A stretch of DNA of 64,000 nt from Myxococcales bacterium. Lineage in GTDB: Bacteria > Myxococcota_A > Polyangia > Haliangiales > Haliangiaceae. The stretch covers positions 1 through 64,000 of the forward strand of contig CANKMW010000017.1 of the NCBI GenBank assembly GCA_947483555.1. Direction: 5' to 3'. Shown in pieces: positions 19,631 through 28,769 of the stretch. Numbering within the stretch: position 1 is the first letter of the stretch; every line of letters begins with the position of its first letter. The translations under genes were made by a program, and so were the position numbers. The notes beneath the pieces were generated by a model that saw only the letters and a list, made by a program, of their open reading frames with translations, made no database searches and was not told where the DNA came from.

Positions 19631-22600
19631 GTGACCGTCCCCGGCGATCCCGCCCGACCGCCGTCGGCGTCCAGGCCCTCCGGCCTCGAGGAGACCGGCG
19701 TCGCCAGCGAGCCCGAGGTCGGCGCCGTGTCGAGCCCGCTGCTGCCGCCCGATGTCCCGGCCGAGATCGGTCGTTATCAGGTGTCGCGGGTGCTCGGCAG
19801 CGGCGGCATGGGCGTGGTGGTCCTGGCCCGCGATCCCGACCTCGATCGCGAGGTGGCCATCAAGCTCCTGCACCGCTCCTTTCGCGGCCAGCAAGCGCGG
19901 CTGCTGCGCGAAGGTCAGGCCGTGGCGCGGTTGCGCCACCCCAACGTGGTGACCGTCTACGACGTCGGTCGACACGGTGCGGCGCTGTTCATCGCGATGG
20001 AGTACGTCGCCGGTGACACCCTGCGCGGCTGGATGCACGCGCACCACGACTGGCGCGCGGTGGTCGAGACCTTCCATGCCGCCGGCCTGGGGCTGGCGGC
20101 GGCCCACAAGGCGGGGCTGGTTCACCGTGACTTCAAGCCCGACAACGTGTTGCTCGATGTCGATGGCCGGGTCGTGGTGACCGACTTCGGTCTGGCCCAG
20201 GTCGACGCCGAGGACGTCGCGCCCGTCGACGGCGTGCAGCCGACGCTCGAGTTGACCGCCGCCGGCGCGCTGCTCGGCACCCCGGCCTACATGTCGCCCG
20301 AGCAGTTTCGTGCCGAGGAGGTCGACGCCCGCACCGATCAGTACAGCTTCTGCGTCGCACTCTGGCAGGCGCTGTTCGGACTGCGGCCGTTCGATCCGCC
20401 GGCCGGGGCCGCGTCGCTCGAGGTGCTGGCGGCCGCCGTGTGCGCGGGCGGCATCCCGCAACCCCCGGCTCACCACGACGTGCCGCCGTGGTTGATCGCG
20501 GCGCTACGCCGCGGTCTGTCCGTGGATCGCGGCGAACGCTTCGCGTCGATGGACGTGCTGCTGGCGGCCATCAAGGCTCGCGAGGTCCGGCGCACCAACC
20601 TGGTCCCGGTGGCCGGGTTCGTCGGCCGTTCCGCCGAGCGGGCCGAGATCGAACGCGCCATCGCCGGCGGCGACCGCCTGATCTCGCTGGTCGGTCCCGG
20701 GGGCGGCGGCAAGAGCCGGCTGGCGCGTGAGGTCGCACTCGGGCTGGCCCCCGGGCACGCCGGCGGCGCCTGGGCGTGCGATCTGTCCGGTGCCCGGACG
20801 GTGGGCGCGGTGGTGGCGGCGATCGGCGGTGTGCTCGCCGTCCCACCGTCGGCGGGGGCGTCGCCGCCGGCCGCGCTCGACGGTCTCGGTCATGCCCTGG
20901 CCACCCGCGGGCCGATCATCGTGGTCCTCGACGACTGCGAGGCTGCCCTGACCGGCGTGGTCGCGGTGGCCGGCCGCATCCTCGAACTGGCACCGGCGGC
21001 GGTCATGATCGCGACCACGCGCGAACGGCTCGGCGCCGCCGCGGAGCGCGTGATCGAGATCGGCGCGATGACCACGGCCGATGCCCTCGAGCTGGTGAGC
21101 GAGCGCGCGGCGCGGGTCGGCGCGCGGCTGGGCACCGCCGATCGTCCCGCGCTGGCGGCGCTGGTCGACCGCCTCGATCGCCTGCCGCTCGCGGTCGAGC
21201 TGGCCGCGGCGCGGCTGCGGGTCCTGGCGCCGGCCCAGCTCGTCGAGCGGCTGGGTCGCGGGCTCGACGTGTTGCGCGGCGGTGCTCGCGATGCGCCCGG
21301 CCGCCACGCGTCGCTCGAGGCGGCCATCGCGACCTCGTGGGAAGCGCTCGACGACGCCGAGCGTGACGCCCTGGTCCAGTCCACCGTGTTCCAGGGTGGC
21401 TTCACGCTCGACGCCGCCGAGGCGGTGATCGACCTCGGTGGCGCCGCGCCGCCGGTGCTCGACGTCATCTCGGCGTTGCGCGACAAGTCGCTGTTGCGGA
21501 CCGCGCGCGACGAGGTCGCCGGGGTGCGCTTCGCGCCCTACCAGGCGGTGTCCGCGTTCGCGCAGGCGCGGGCGGGCTCCGGCCCCCTCGCGGCAGCGCC
21601 CGCCGCGGCCCGCCGCCACGCCGAGCATTTCGTCGCCGCCGGGGAGGCGCTGCACCACGGCAACGCCGGGCGCGACGCGATCCTGCACGTCATGCTGCTG
21701 GTCAGCGACGTCGACAACCTGCACGCGGCGGTCGACCGCCACGTCGCGACCGAGCCGGCGCTGGCGGCGCGCGCCGCCCTGGTTCTCGACGAGATCCTCG
21801 CGGTGCGCGGACCGGCCGAGCAGCGCGCCGCGGTGCTCGAGCGCGCCGCCGTGGCCGCCGCCGCCGCCGGCGAGCCGGTGCTTCAGGCGCGGGTCCACCT
21901 CGCCCGCGCCCGGGCCGCGCGGTTACGCGGCGATCTCGCCGCCGTCGAGCCGGCGCTGGCGGCCGCCGAGCAGGCGGTGGCCGCGGCCGGCGATCTGGCG
22001 CTGTCGGCGCGGGTCCGGGTCGAGCGCGCGACCGTGTTGCGGGCCCGCGGCGATCGCGCGGCGGCGGCGACGGCGTTCGCCGCCGCCGTGGCCGAGGCCG
22101 ACGCGACGGGTGACGCCGCCGCGATCGCGCTGGCGCACGACGGTCGCGCCGCGTTCGCCCAGGACGTGGCCGACGTCGCGGCGGCCGAAGCCGACGCCCG
22201 GACCGCGCTCGCCGCGGCGGGCAGCGGCGATCCACGCCTGCTCGCCCGCATCCGCCAGAACCTGGCCGCGATCCTCCAGGATGCCGGCCGCATCTCTGAG
22301 GCCGAGGAGCACTACCGGGCGGCGCTCGACGTCGCCCGCGCCGCCGGCGATCGCCGCATCGAGGGCGTCGTGCTCGCCAACCTGGGCAACGTGCTCGGCG
22401 AGCATGGCAAGCCGGGCGCGCTCGCCTACCTCGACACCGCGATCGAGCTGGTCGCGCAGGTCGGCGATCGCCGCTTCGGTGGCATCGCCCGCATCTACCG
22501 GGCGCTGGTGCGGGCTCGGGCCGGCGAGCTCGGCCTCGCCGCGACCGAGCTCGACGAGGTCATGACCATGCTGGCGTCGGTCGACCTCCGCTTCGCGGCC

Positions 22601-22915
22601 ATGGCCGAGGGTTACCGCGCCGTGATCGCGCTGCTCGCGGACGACCCGGTCCGGGCGGTCTTGCACGCCGTCGCCGCCGACGACGGGCTCGCTCGGGTCG
22701 GAGACCGCGGCATGCGGGCGTACTTCGCCGGCTTCCTGGCCCGCGCGCTCGAGCGGACCGGCGACCCGAAGGCCGCCGCCGCCTGGACCGACGCCCGCGC
22801 GCAAGCCAGCACGCTCGGGCTGGCCTGGGTCCACGATGTGGTCCTGGCCTTCGATCGCGGCGCCGCCCCGTCGGCACGCACCCACGAGCTGCTCGCCGCG
22901 CGCACCCGCGCGTAG
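19631..22915 (+). CDS. Ser/Thr kinase fused to STAND-like ATPase and TPR repeats
   Basis: From the GTG at 19631 the product has 1094 residues. The kinase domain (about 48-310) has K78, HRD with D167, DFG at 185-187 and SPEQ. A P-loop ATPase follows (about 330-680; NLVPVAGFVGRSAE, Walker A GPGGGGKS near 355, Walker B IVVLDD near 428), of the AfsR/LuxR-associated STAND type. The last 400 residues are Ala-rich helical repeats that resemble TPRs. There is no membrane span, so it is cytosolic. In known relatives nucleotide-dependent assembly through the TPR part controls output; here this is inference. The start is supported by TCTGAT six bases before GTG. A longer 5' frame to 19532 is less likely. 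Confidence 0.9.
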   Translation: MTVPGDPARPPSASRPSGLEETGVASEPEVGAVSSPLLPPDVPAEIGRYQVSRVLGSGGMGVVVLARDPDLDREVAIKLLHRSFRGQQARLLREGQAVARLRHPNVVTVYDVGRHGAALFIAMEYVAGDTLRGWMHAHHDWRAVVETFHAAGLGLAAAHKAGLVHRDFKPDNVLLDVDGRVVVTDFGLAQVDAEDVAPVDGVQPTLELTAAGALLGTPAYMSPEQFRAEEVDARTDQYSFCVALWQALFGLRPFDPPAGAASLEVLAAAVCAGGIPQPPAHHDVPPWLIAALRRGLSVDRGERFASMDVLLAAIKAREVRRTNLVPVAGFVGRSAERAEIERAIAGGDRLISLVGPGGGGKSRLAREVALGLAPGHAGGAWACDLSGARTVGAVVAAIGGVLAVPPSAGASPPAALDGLGHALATRGPIIVVLDDCEAALTGVVAVAGRILELAPAAVMIATTRERLGAAAERVIEIGAMTTADALELVSERAARVGARLGTADRPALAALVDRLDRLPLAVELAAARLRVLAPAQLVERLGRGLDVLRGGARDAPGRHASLEAAIATSWEALDDAERDALVQSTVFQGGFTLDAAEAVIDLGGAAPPVLDVISALRDKSLLRTARDEVAGVRFAPYQAVSAFAQARAGSGPLAAAPAAARRHAEHFVAAGEALHHGNAGRDAILHVMLLVSDVDNLHAAVDRHVATEPALAARAALVLDEILAVRGPAEQRAAVLERAAVAAAAAGEPVLQARVHLARARAARLRGDLAAVEPALAAAEQAVAAAGDLALSARVRVERATVLRARGDRAAAATAFAAAVAEADATGDAAAIALAHDGRAAFAQDVADVAAAEADARTALAAAGSGDPRLLARIRQNLAAILQDAGRISEAEEHYRAALDVARAAGDRRIEGVVLANLGNVLGEHGKPGALAYLDTAIELVAQVGDRRFGGIARIYRALVRARAGELGLAATELDEVMTMLASVDLRFAAMAEGYRAVIALLADDPVRAVLHAVAADDGLARVGDRGMRAYFAGFLARALERTGDPKAAAAWTDARAQASTLGLAWVHDVVLAFDRGAAPSARTHELLAARTRA

Positions 22916-22925
22916 GGCCGCGACC

Positions 22926-24629
22926 TCAGTCGCTGATCGCCGCGTTGTGGCGGGCGTCTTCGCGGCTCGACACGTACAGCTCGTAGCGGGTCAGGTCGAG
23001 ATCGGCCGGCAGGGCGGCGTCGCTCGCGAACGTGCCGTCGGGCGCCGTGACGGTGCGGCCGATCCGGATCGGAAACCGGCCGCCGCTACCGGCCGGCGCC
23101 AGCATCACGTCGACGCGCACGCCACCCACCGGTCCGCGCGCGGCGTCGACGCGGCCCTCGACCCGCAGGGTCTCGCCGCGGTAGGCGACCGGATCGGCGA
23201 TCGTGATGGTCACGGTCGGTGTCAGCTTGGCTGGGTCCGCCGGTCGGCCGTGCGGGCCCTGACCGGGGCCGAGTGGCTCGTCGTCGTCGCCGCCGCCGGA
23301 GCCGGAGCCGCTGCCGCTGCCGGACCCGAACAGCTCGCCAAATTCGCCGCTGGCCGGGGCGTCGCCGGCCGGCTTGCGGGCCTCCTCGAGCTGAGCCTGC
23401 GACAGGCCGCGGATGTCGCCCTCGAGCTGGGTGTAGCCGCGGTCGTACTCCTCGGGCTTGGCGAAGGGATCGTCGGCGCGCGGCCGGTGGATGGTCTTGT
23501 CGGCGCCGTTCTGGACCTCCATCCGCAGCGCGGCACCACCGAGGTCGATGCGTTGCCAGCCGCGTTCGGGGAACCACACCTCGACGAACGCGTGGGCCTC
23601 GTTGTGGACCAGCCGGGTCGGGATGCCGATCGCGTTGGCGGTGATCATGAACGTCGAGGATCGATGCCGGCACACACCCGCCTGGTTGACGTAGAGGTCC
23701 CAGAAGATGTCGCCGGTCGGGTGATCGATCGCCTTGGCCTCGAAGCCGCGGAAGTAATAGACCAGCTTGTTGAAGGCGGTGCCGAGCTCGTCGTTCTCGG
23801 ACAGCCCGCGGTCGGCGAGCGCGCGGCGCGCCATCGTGAGGACCGCGGCCGGCAGGACCGGCAAGCGGCCCTCCTGCATCGCCAGCTCGCGCACCTTGCC
23901 GACCGAGTAGATCCGGCGCGGCAGCTCGGGCGAGAAGTAACCGGCGTCGGCGTCGGCCAGGAACACCAGGCGGTACTGGCCGGCGGCGCTCGACTCGTCG
24001 GAGCGGACGTAGAAGTTGTCCGCCGAGTCCTTGCTGAACGTGACCCGCACGCTGGGCTGGGTCTCGTACGACAGGATGCGCATCTCGGGAGCCACCGACG
24101 GGATCGCGACGTCCTGGCCGGGGCGGAGCTCGATCATGATCGAGGCCCAGAAGCGATCGCGGCTGGCGTCGGTGGCGCCGCCGACCGCCACGTCGCTCAG
24201 CGCGCTGCTGCGGATGATCGCGGTGTAGTCGTCGGCGACGCCGTCGAGCGCGCTCATGCGCTTGAACGGCATGACGTCGGGGTTGAACACGCTGACGTAG
24301 TGCAGCGTGCCGTCGCTGCCGGTCTGGTAGTCGGGGCGCGCCGAGGTCTGGCGATCGGTCGAGAACCCGTCGCGGCCGAAGACCTCCTCGCCGCGCTCCT
24401 TGGGCGCCAGCTCGGGCTCCGGCAGGAGCTTGTTGCCCGACGCGAAGCCCTCGGGGTTCTTGCCGGCCTCGGGTTTCGAACCCACCAGCGGCCCGCCGAG
24501 GTCACCGCCCGGCGACGGCACGTCCTCGTGCAGCGTGCGGGCCGGTTTCTGTGCCCACGCCACGGCGGTGGCGCCGACGGCACCGGCGGCGAGCAGGACG
24601 ACGGCGGCGGTGCGGCGCATCGCCATCAT
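22926..24629 (-). CDS. Secreted transglutaminase-like protein
   Basis: The product has 567 residues with a signal peptide (cleavage near AWAQ, about residue 27). The centre carries a transglutaminase-like (Cys-protease fold) core with the triad order Cys-His-Asp: GVCRHRSSTF (Cys near 318), NEAHAFVEVWF (His near 342) and RIDLGG (Asp near 360). A Ser-Gly repeat plus acidic linker follows (GSGSGSGSGSGGGDDDE), and a beta-sandwich domain of carboxypeptidase-regulatory or Ig type (about 460-560) ends the protein. Family members are proteases, cross-linkers or amidases acting outside the cytoplasm. Two further ATGs within the first four codons are alternative starts. Confidence 0.85.
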   Translation of the reverse strand: MMAMRRTAAVVLLAAGAVGATAVAWAQKPARTLHEDVPSPGGDLGGPLVGSKPEAGKNPEGFASGNKLLPEPELAPKERGEEVFGRDGFSTDRQTSARPDYQTGSDGTLHYVSVFNPDVMPFKRMSALDGVADDYTAIIRSSALSDVAVGGATDASRDRFWASIMIELRPGQDVAIPSVAPEMRILSYETQPSVRVTFSKDSADNFYVRSDESSAAGQYRLVFLADADAGYFSPELPRRIYSVGKVRELAMQEGRLPVLPAAVLTMARRALADRGLSENDELGTAFNKLVYYFRGFEAKAIDHPTGDIFWDLYVNQAGVCRHRSSTFMITANAIGIPTRLVHNEAHAFVEVWFPERGWQRIDLGGAALRMEVQNGADKTIHRPRADDPFAKPEEYDRGYTQLEGDIRGLSQAQLEEARKPAGDAPASGEFGELFGSGSGSGSGSGGGDDDEPLGPGQGPHGRPADPAKLTPTVTITIADPVAYRGETLRVEGRVDAARGPVGGVRVDVMLAPAGSGGRFPIRIGRTVTAPDGTFASDAALPADLDLTRYELYVSSREDARHNAAISD

Positions 24630-24684
24630 GATGCCACTGGGACACCACGGTGCCAGCGCGGTTCCCGCATAATCCCAGGCTTCT

Positions 24685-27600
24685 ATGGTCCGCGACCGCC
24701 AGGCCCGCTACGCCGCGCTGGTGCTGGCGTGCGCCTCGGCCGGCGCGCAGCTGGCGGCCTCGGCGGCCGATGCCTGGTTCCTGGCCGCGATCGGGCCGCG
24801 CCACCTCGGCACCGCGCTGGCGGGGTCGAGCCTCCTGGTCGCGCTCACCCTGGCGCTGGTCGGGGCCGCCAGCGATCGCCGCGATCGTCGCCGCACCCTG
24901 ATGGTGCTGTGTGCGATCGGCGCGGTGCTCCTGCCCGCGCTCGATCTGGCCCACCGGCTCGGCGCCCACGCCGCGGCGGTGGCGTCGATGATCGTCGTCA
25001 AGCAGCTGCAGGCCGCCGTCGATCTAGGGTTCTGGGTCGCGATCGCCGAGCGCTTCGACGCCCGCACGGCGCGGCGGCTGGTGCCGTGGCTGTCGGCGGC
25101 CGGCGGCGTCGGCGCGGTCGTCGGTGCTGCGCTGGTCGTGCCGCTGGCGCGCGTGGGCGGCGCCAGCGCGGCGCTGGTCGCCGGGGCGGCGATGATGGCG
25201 GTGGCGGCGGTCCTGGCCGGCCAGCTCGATCCGGCGCGGCGCTTCGGCGCCGTGGTGGCGCCATCGTCGAGCCTGCCGTGGGGCGGCGGCCTGGACCAGC
25301 TGCGCCGCCAGCCGCTGGCGCGCGGGCTCGCGGTCGTGGTCGCGCTCGGCGGCGCGTTCGCGTCGCTCGCCTACTTTGTCCTCGGTGCTGACGCCGCGGC
25401 CCGCTACCCCGACTCCGCGGCGCTGGCCCAGTTCCTCGGCGCCGTGCGCGCGGTGTCGCAGGCGACGATGCTGCTGGTGCAGCTGGTGATCGCGCCCCGG
25501 CTGCTCACCCGCGCCGGCGTCGGTGGGGCGCTGGTGGTCGCGCCGCTCGGCGCGGTGGCGGCGGCGTTGCTGAGCGCCGTGTTCGGCGGCCTGCCGGCGT
25601 CGGCCGTGGTGCAGGTCCAGGCTCGCGTCCTCGACGGCTCGGTCGACGCGCCGGCGCAGAAGCTGGCGCAGAACCTGTTGCCGGCCGAGATCCGCGGTCG
25701 GGTCGGCGGGTTCCTCGATGGCGTCGCCAAGCGGGCCGGCGCGGTGGCCGGCGGCCTGGCCGCGACCGCACTCCTGGCCTGGCCCACCGCGCTGCGCGCC
25801 GCGCTGGTCGGAGTCGCGATCGCCTGGGCGATCGGCGCCTGGCTGTTGCGGGCTCGCCTCCCGGGCTGGGCCCTGGCCGCGGTCGGTGGGGTCGGCGCCG
25901 GTGGCGCCGGTGACGTCGACGACGAGGTCGTGCTCGGCGACCGCGCGGCGCGGCAGATCGTGAGCGGCCTCGAGAAGCAAGACCCGGCGATGGCCGCCGA
26001 GATGGCGGCGCGCCTCCACCACGCCGGCGCCATCGACGCGCGGCCGGTGATCGCCGGCCTGCTGGCGCGCGCGCCCGCCGACGAGCACGACGCCGTCGCG
26101 GCCGCCCTGTGGTCGTGCGCGCGGGGCTGGGATCCGGCGACCGCGCGGGCGATCGCCGCGGTCGTGCCGCGCCTCGGCGACGGGGCCGCCGAGTGGGTCG
26201 CGCGCGCCGCCGGCGTGCTCGGTCGCGGTGCCGGGATCGCCATCGAGGGTGCGCGCATCGGCGCCAGCGGCGGCCGCCGCGACCCCGTGGTCGAGGTCGC
26301 GCTCGCGCTGGCCCGCGCCCGCGTGGTCGGCAATGACGGCGCCCTCGACGCGGTGCTCGATCGCGCGCTCGACGATGACGATCCGGACGTGCAGGCCGCC
26401 GGGGTCCGCGAGCTCGCGGTCGAGGTCGGACTGGCGGCGGCCGCGGCGGCGCCGGCTGACCCGACCAGCGCGCCGCCGATGACGTCGATGCTCTCGATGC
26501 GCCGCTCGGCGGGCGAGGCGTCGTACCGCGCCGACAAGCTGCCGGCGCTGGCCGTGGTGACGGCGCCCGACCGGGCGCCGTCGGAGCGCGCCTTCGAGCT
26601 CGGGCGGCGCTTGCTGCGCATCGCCCGCCGCGGCCGTCCCGGCACCGTCGCCGATCGGGCGCGGGCCGTGGTCGCGACCGGCGAGCTGGCGGCGGCGGCG
26701 CGCGACATCGCCAGCGCCGAGGCGGTGTTGTTCCGCACCGAGGCCTTCGACCTGTTCCGGCGCCTCGGCGACCGTCGCCACGAGCAGGCGCCGGCGGTGG
26801 TGGCGGCGGCGGCGCTGGCCGCGCTGGCGACCTGGAGCCCGCTGGCCGCCGAGGACGTCCACCTGCTCGCCGACGCGCTCGGCGACCGTGACGACGACGT
26901 TCGCGAGGCCGCCGCGGCGGTGCTGCGCGGCCTGGGCGCCGACGTCGCCCCGGATCTGGCGCGCGCCGCCGGCTTCGGCCGCCGCGCGGCGCGTGACCGC
27001 GCGCTGGCGCTGCTGCGCGAGCTGCCGGTGACCACCACCATCCTCGATCGCCTGGTCGCCGCCGAGTTCGATGCGCTCGATGCCGCGGCGCTGCGCGGTG
27101 CGGCGCTCGCCTCGCTGCGCGACCCGTGGATCGCCCGCCGCCTCGGCGAGCGTCTCGACGAGATCGGCCACACGTCGCTGTTGCTGATCGCGGCCCGCGA
27201 GCGGTCGGGCGCGATCGCCAGCGGCGCCCGCCTGTTCCGCCACGCTCGCGGCAAGGACGAGCGCGCCCGCGCGCTCGAGGCCCTGGACGCCGCGCTGCCG
27301 CGCGCGGTCGCGGTCCGGCTGGTGCCGACGCTCGAGAGCGGCGACCTCGGCAGCCGGGCCCGCGGCGCCCGTGAGCGGCTGCGGACCGAACCGCCGCGGC
27401 GCGACGCAGCGGTTCGCGCCGAGCTGAGCGGGGCCGATCCGCTGCTTCGACACCTGCTGGTGCGCGCGCTCGGCGCCGAGCGCTCTCGCTACCGCACCGC
27501 GATCGCCGACGCCGCACGCGCCGCGGCCGCCGAGGTCAGTCCCCTCGACCTCTTGCGTCGGATCACCGAACCCGACGAGGATGACGGCGACGTGCCGGCC

Positions 27601-27981
27601 GCGGTCGAGAAGATGGTGCTGCTGTCCGGCTTGCCGCTGCTCGGCGAGCTCACCACGCCGCAGATCGCGGCGCTGGCCGAGCGGGCGCAGGCCGTCGATC
27701 TCGCCGCCGGCGAGGTCTTGCACGCCGAGGGCGAGCGCCTCGACGCCCTGATCATCGTGGCCGACGGCGAGCTCGCGGTCGGCGAACGCCGGGTCGGCGC
27801 CGGCCAGGCCATCGACGAGCTGGCGCCGATGGCGCCCCGCCCGCTGGCCGCCGCCATCGTCGCCTGCGCACCCACCCGTGTGGTGCGCGTCGCCCGCGTC
27901 GACTTCGAGGAGCTGGTCGACGACGAGCCCGGGCTGGCCGCCGTGCTGTTGCGCCACCTCGGCGAGCGCCTGCGACCGTGA
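24685..27981 (+). CDS. MFS/nucleotide-translocase-like membrane protein with HEAT and cNMP domains
   Basis: The product has 1098 residues. Residues 1-400 form about 12 membrane spans of the MFS/Npt1 (ADP-ATP translocase-like) type. Residues 410-960 are Ala/Arg-rich helical repeats of the HEAT type (for example LADALGDRDDDVREAAAAVLRGLGAD). The C-terminal 130 residues form a Crp-like cyclic-nucleotide-binding domain (LAERAQAVDLAAGEVLHAEGE, ALIIVADGELAVGERRVGAG). This architecture is known in Myxococcota and cyanobacteria but its substrate is not. It may be a transporter or a membrane sensor in which ligand binding acts on the HEAT platform. CATAAT lies 11 bases before the ATG. No Shine-Dalgarno site. 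Confidence 0.85.
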   Translation: MVRDRQARYAALVLACASAGAQLAASAADAWFLAAIGPRHLGTALAGSSLLVALTLALVGAASDRRDRRRTLMVLCAIGAVLLPALDLAHRLGAHAAAVASMIVVKQLQAAVDLGFWVAIAERFDARTARRLVPWLSAAGGVGAVVGAALVVPLARVGGASAALVAGAAMMAVAAVLAGQLDPARRFGAVVAPSSSLPWGGGLDQLRRQPLARGLAVVVALGGAFASLAYFVLGADAAARYPDSAALAQFLGAVRAVSQATMLLVQLVIAPRLLTRAGVGGALVVAPLGAVAAALLSAVFGGLPASAVVQVQARVLDGSVDAPAQKLAQNLLPAEIRGRVGGFLDGVAKRAGAVAGGLAATALLAWPTALRAALVGVAIAWAIGAWLLRARLPGWALAAVGGVGAGGAGDVDDEVVLGDRAARQIVSGLEKQDPAMAAEMAARLHHAGAIDARPVIAGLLARAPADEHDAVAAALWSCARGWDPATARAIAAVVPRLGDGAAEWVARAAGVLGRGAGIAIEGARIGASGGRRDPVVEVALALARARVVGNDGALDAVLDRALDDDDPDVQAAGVRELAVEVGLAAAAAAPADPTSAPPMTSMLSMRRSAGEASYRADKLPALAVVTAPDRAPSERAFELGRRLLRIARRGRPGTVADRARAVVATGELAAAARDIASAEAVLFRTEAFDLFRRLGDRRHEQAPAVVAAAALAALATWSPLAAEDVHLLADALGDRDDDVREAAAAVLRGLGADVAPDLARAAGFGRRAARDRALALLRELPVTTTILDRLVAAEFDALDAAALRGAALASLRDPWIARRLGERLDEIGHTSLLLIAARERSGAIASGARLFRHARGKDERARALEALDAALPRAVAVRLVPTLESGDLGSRARGARERLRTEPPRRDAAVRAELSGADPLLRHLLVRALGAERSRYRTAIADAARAAAAEVSPLDLLRRITEPDEDDGDVPAAVEKMVLLSGLPLLGELTTPQIAALAERAQAVDLAAGEVLHAEGERLDALIIVADGELAVGERRVGAGQAIDELAPMAPRPLAAAIVACAPTRVVRVARVDFEELVDDEPGLAAVLLRHLGERLRP

Positions 27982-28003
27982 TCGGCGCCGGCCGTCGGCC
28001 CCG

Positions 28004-28744
28004 TCACTCGGGCAGCGGACAGACGTAGGCGTCGATGTAGATCTTGTAGCTGCCCTCGTCGCACGGCACCTCGTAGAGGTCGATGATCGAGTCGCAGCGG
28101 CCGCCGGGGCCGACGTTGCCGACCCGCGCCGCGTGCGCCTGGTCGTCGCTGCGGAACGGGCGGCTGCCGTCGTCGCAGGTCAGGTTCAGCAGCCAGTCGA
28201 CCTGCCCACCCGCGTCCCAGACCCCGCACACCTCGATCGGCTCGTCCATGGTGGACGTGACCTGACCGTAGCGAGTCACGGTGGCCGCCTTCCGTGCGCT
28301 CCACTCGGGGCGCGGCATGCCCACCGGCTGGTTGCCGCGCGTGCCGCAGGCGCGAAAGCCGCTGGCCGCGCTGTGCAGCGCGGTGACGCACTGGCCGACC
28401 GCGTCGCAGCTCTCGTTGTCGATCAGACAGCGGCCGAGCGCCAGGTTGGCGGTGCGGGCGTCGGGACCGCGGTCGTCGAAGGAGCGGCGGAACTCCTCCC
28501 GGCACTCGTTGTCGTCGAGGTCGAAGCCCGAGGTCGACTCGCAGTCGGTCGCCTTCAGCTCCAGGATGCGCGCGCACACCGCGGCCGGGGTCGGGTCGCT
28601 GCCGGTCGTGACCACCGCAGCGCCGCCGCCCGCGCCGCCGCCAGCCGCGGGCCGGTCGTCGGGAGCCGCCGGCTTCGGCGACGGCCCGCACGCCACGATC
28701 GCGGCCGAGATCAACCCGCCGGCGCAGCGACGCAGATCGCCCAT
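28004..28744 (-). CDS. Cys-rich secreted lipoprotein
   Basis: The product has 246 residues with a lipoprotein signal ending AAIVAC (Cys near 19), then a Pro/Gly/Ala linker and a domain with at least ten cysteines (about 55-243). I do not recognise a family. The even cysteine spacing suggests a disulphide-rich extracytoplasmic fold. The ATG is preceded by TACCTT and six bases, a leaderless promoter. It is convergent with the MFS-HEAT gene. Confidence 0.75.
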   Translation of the reverse strand: MGDLRRCAGGLISAAIVACGPSPKPAAPDDRPAAGGGAGGGAAVVTTGSDPTPAAVCARILELKATDCESTSGFDLDDNECREEFRRSFDDRGPDARTANLALGRCLIDNESCDAVGQCVTALHSAASGFRACGTRGNQPVGMPRPEWSARKAATVTRYGQVTSTMDEPIEVCGVWDAGGQVDWLLNLTCDDGSRPFRSDDQAHAARVGNVGPGGRCDSIIDLYEVPCDEGSYKIYIDAYVCPLPE

Positions 28745-28750
28745 GTCGCC

Positions 28751-28756
28751 AAGGTA
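28751..28756 (-). promoter_or_regulatory. TACCTT -10 element, leaderless lipoprotein start
   Basis: On the minus strand TGC-TACCTT, six bases (GGCGAC), then the ATG at 28744. The predicted start of transcription is the start codon. Confidence 0.55.
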
Positions 28757-28769
28757 GCAGACGCCGACG

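Noticed and set aside
25024..27957. Minus-strand open frame of about 980 codons opposite the MFS-HEAT-cNMP gene
   Set aside because: Same reason: a shadow of a recognisable plus-strand protein, with Arg/Gln-rich low complexity and no motif.
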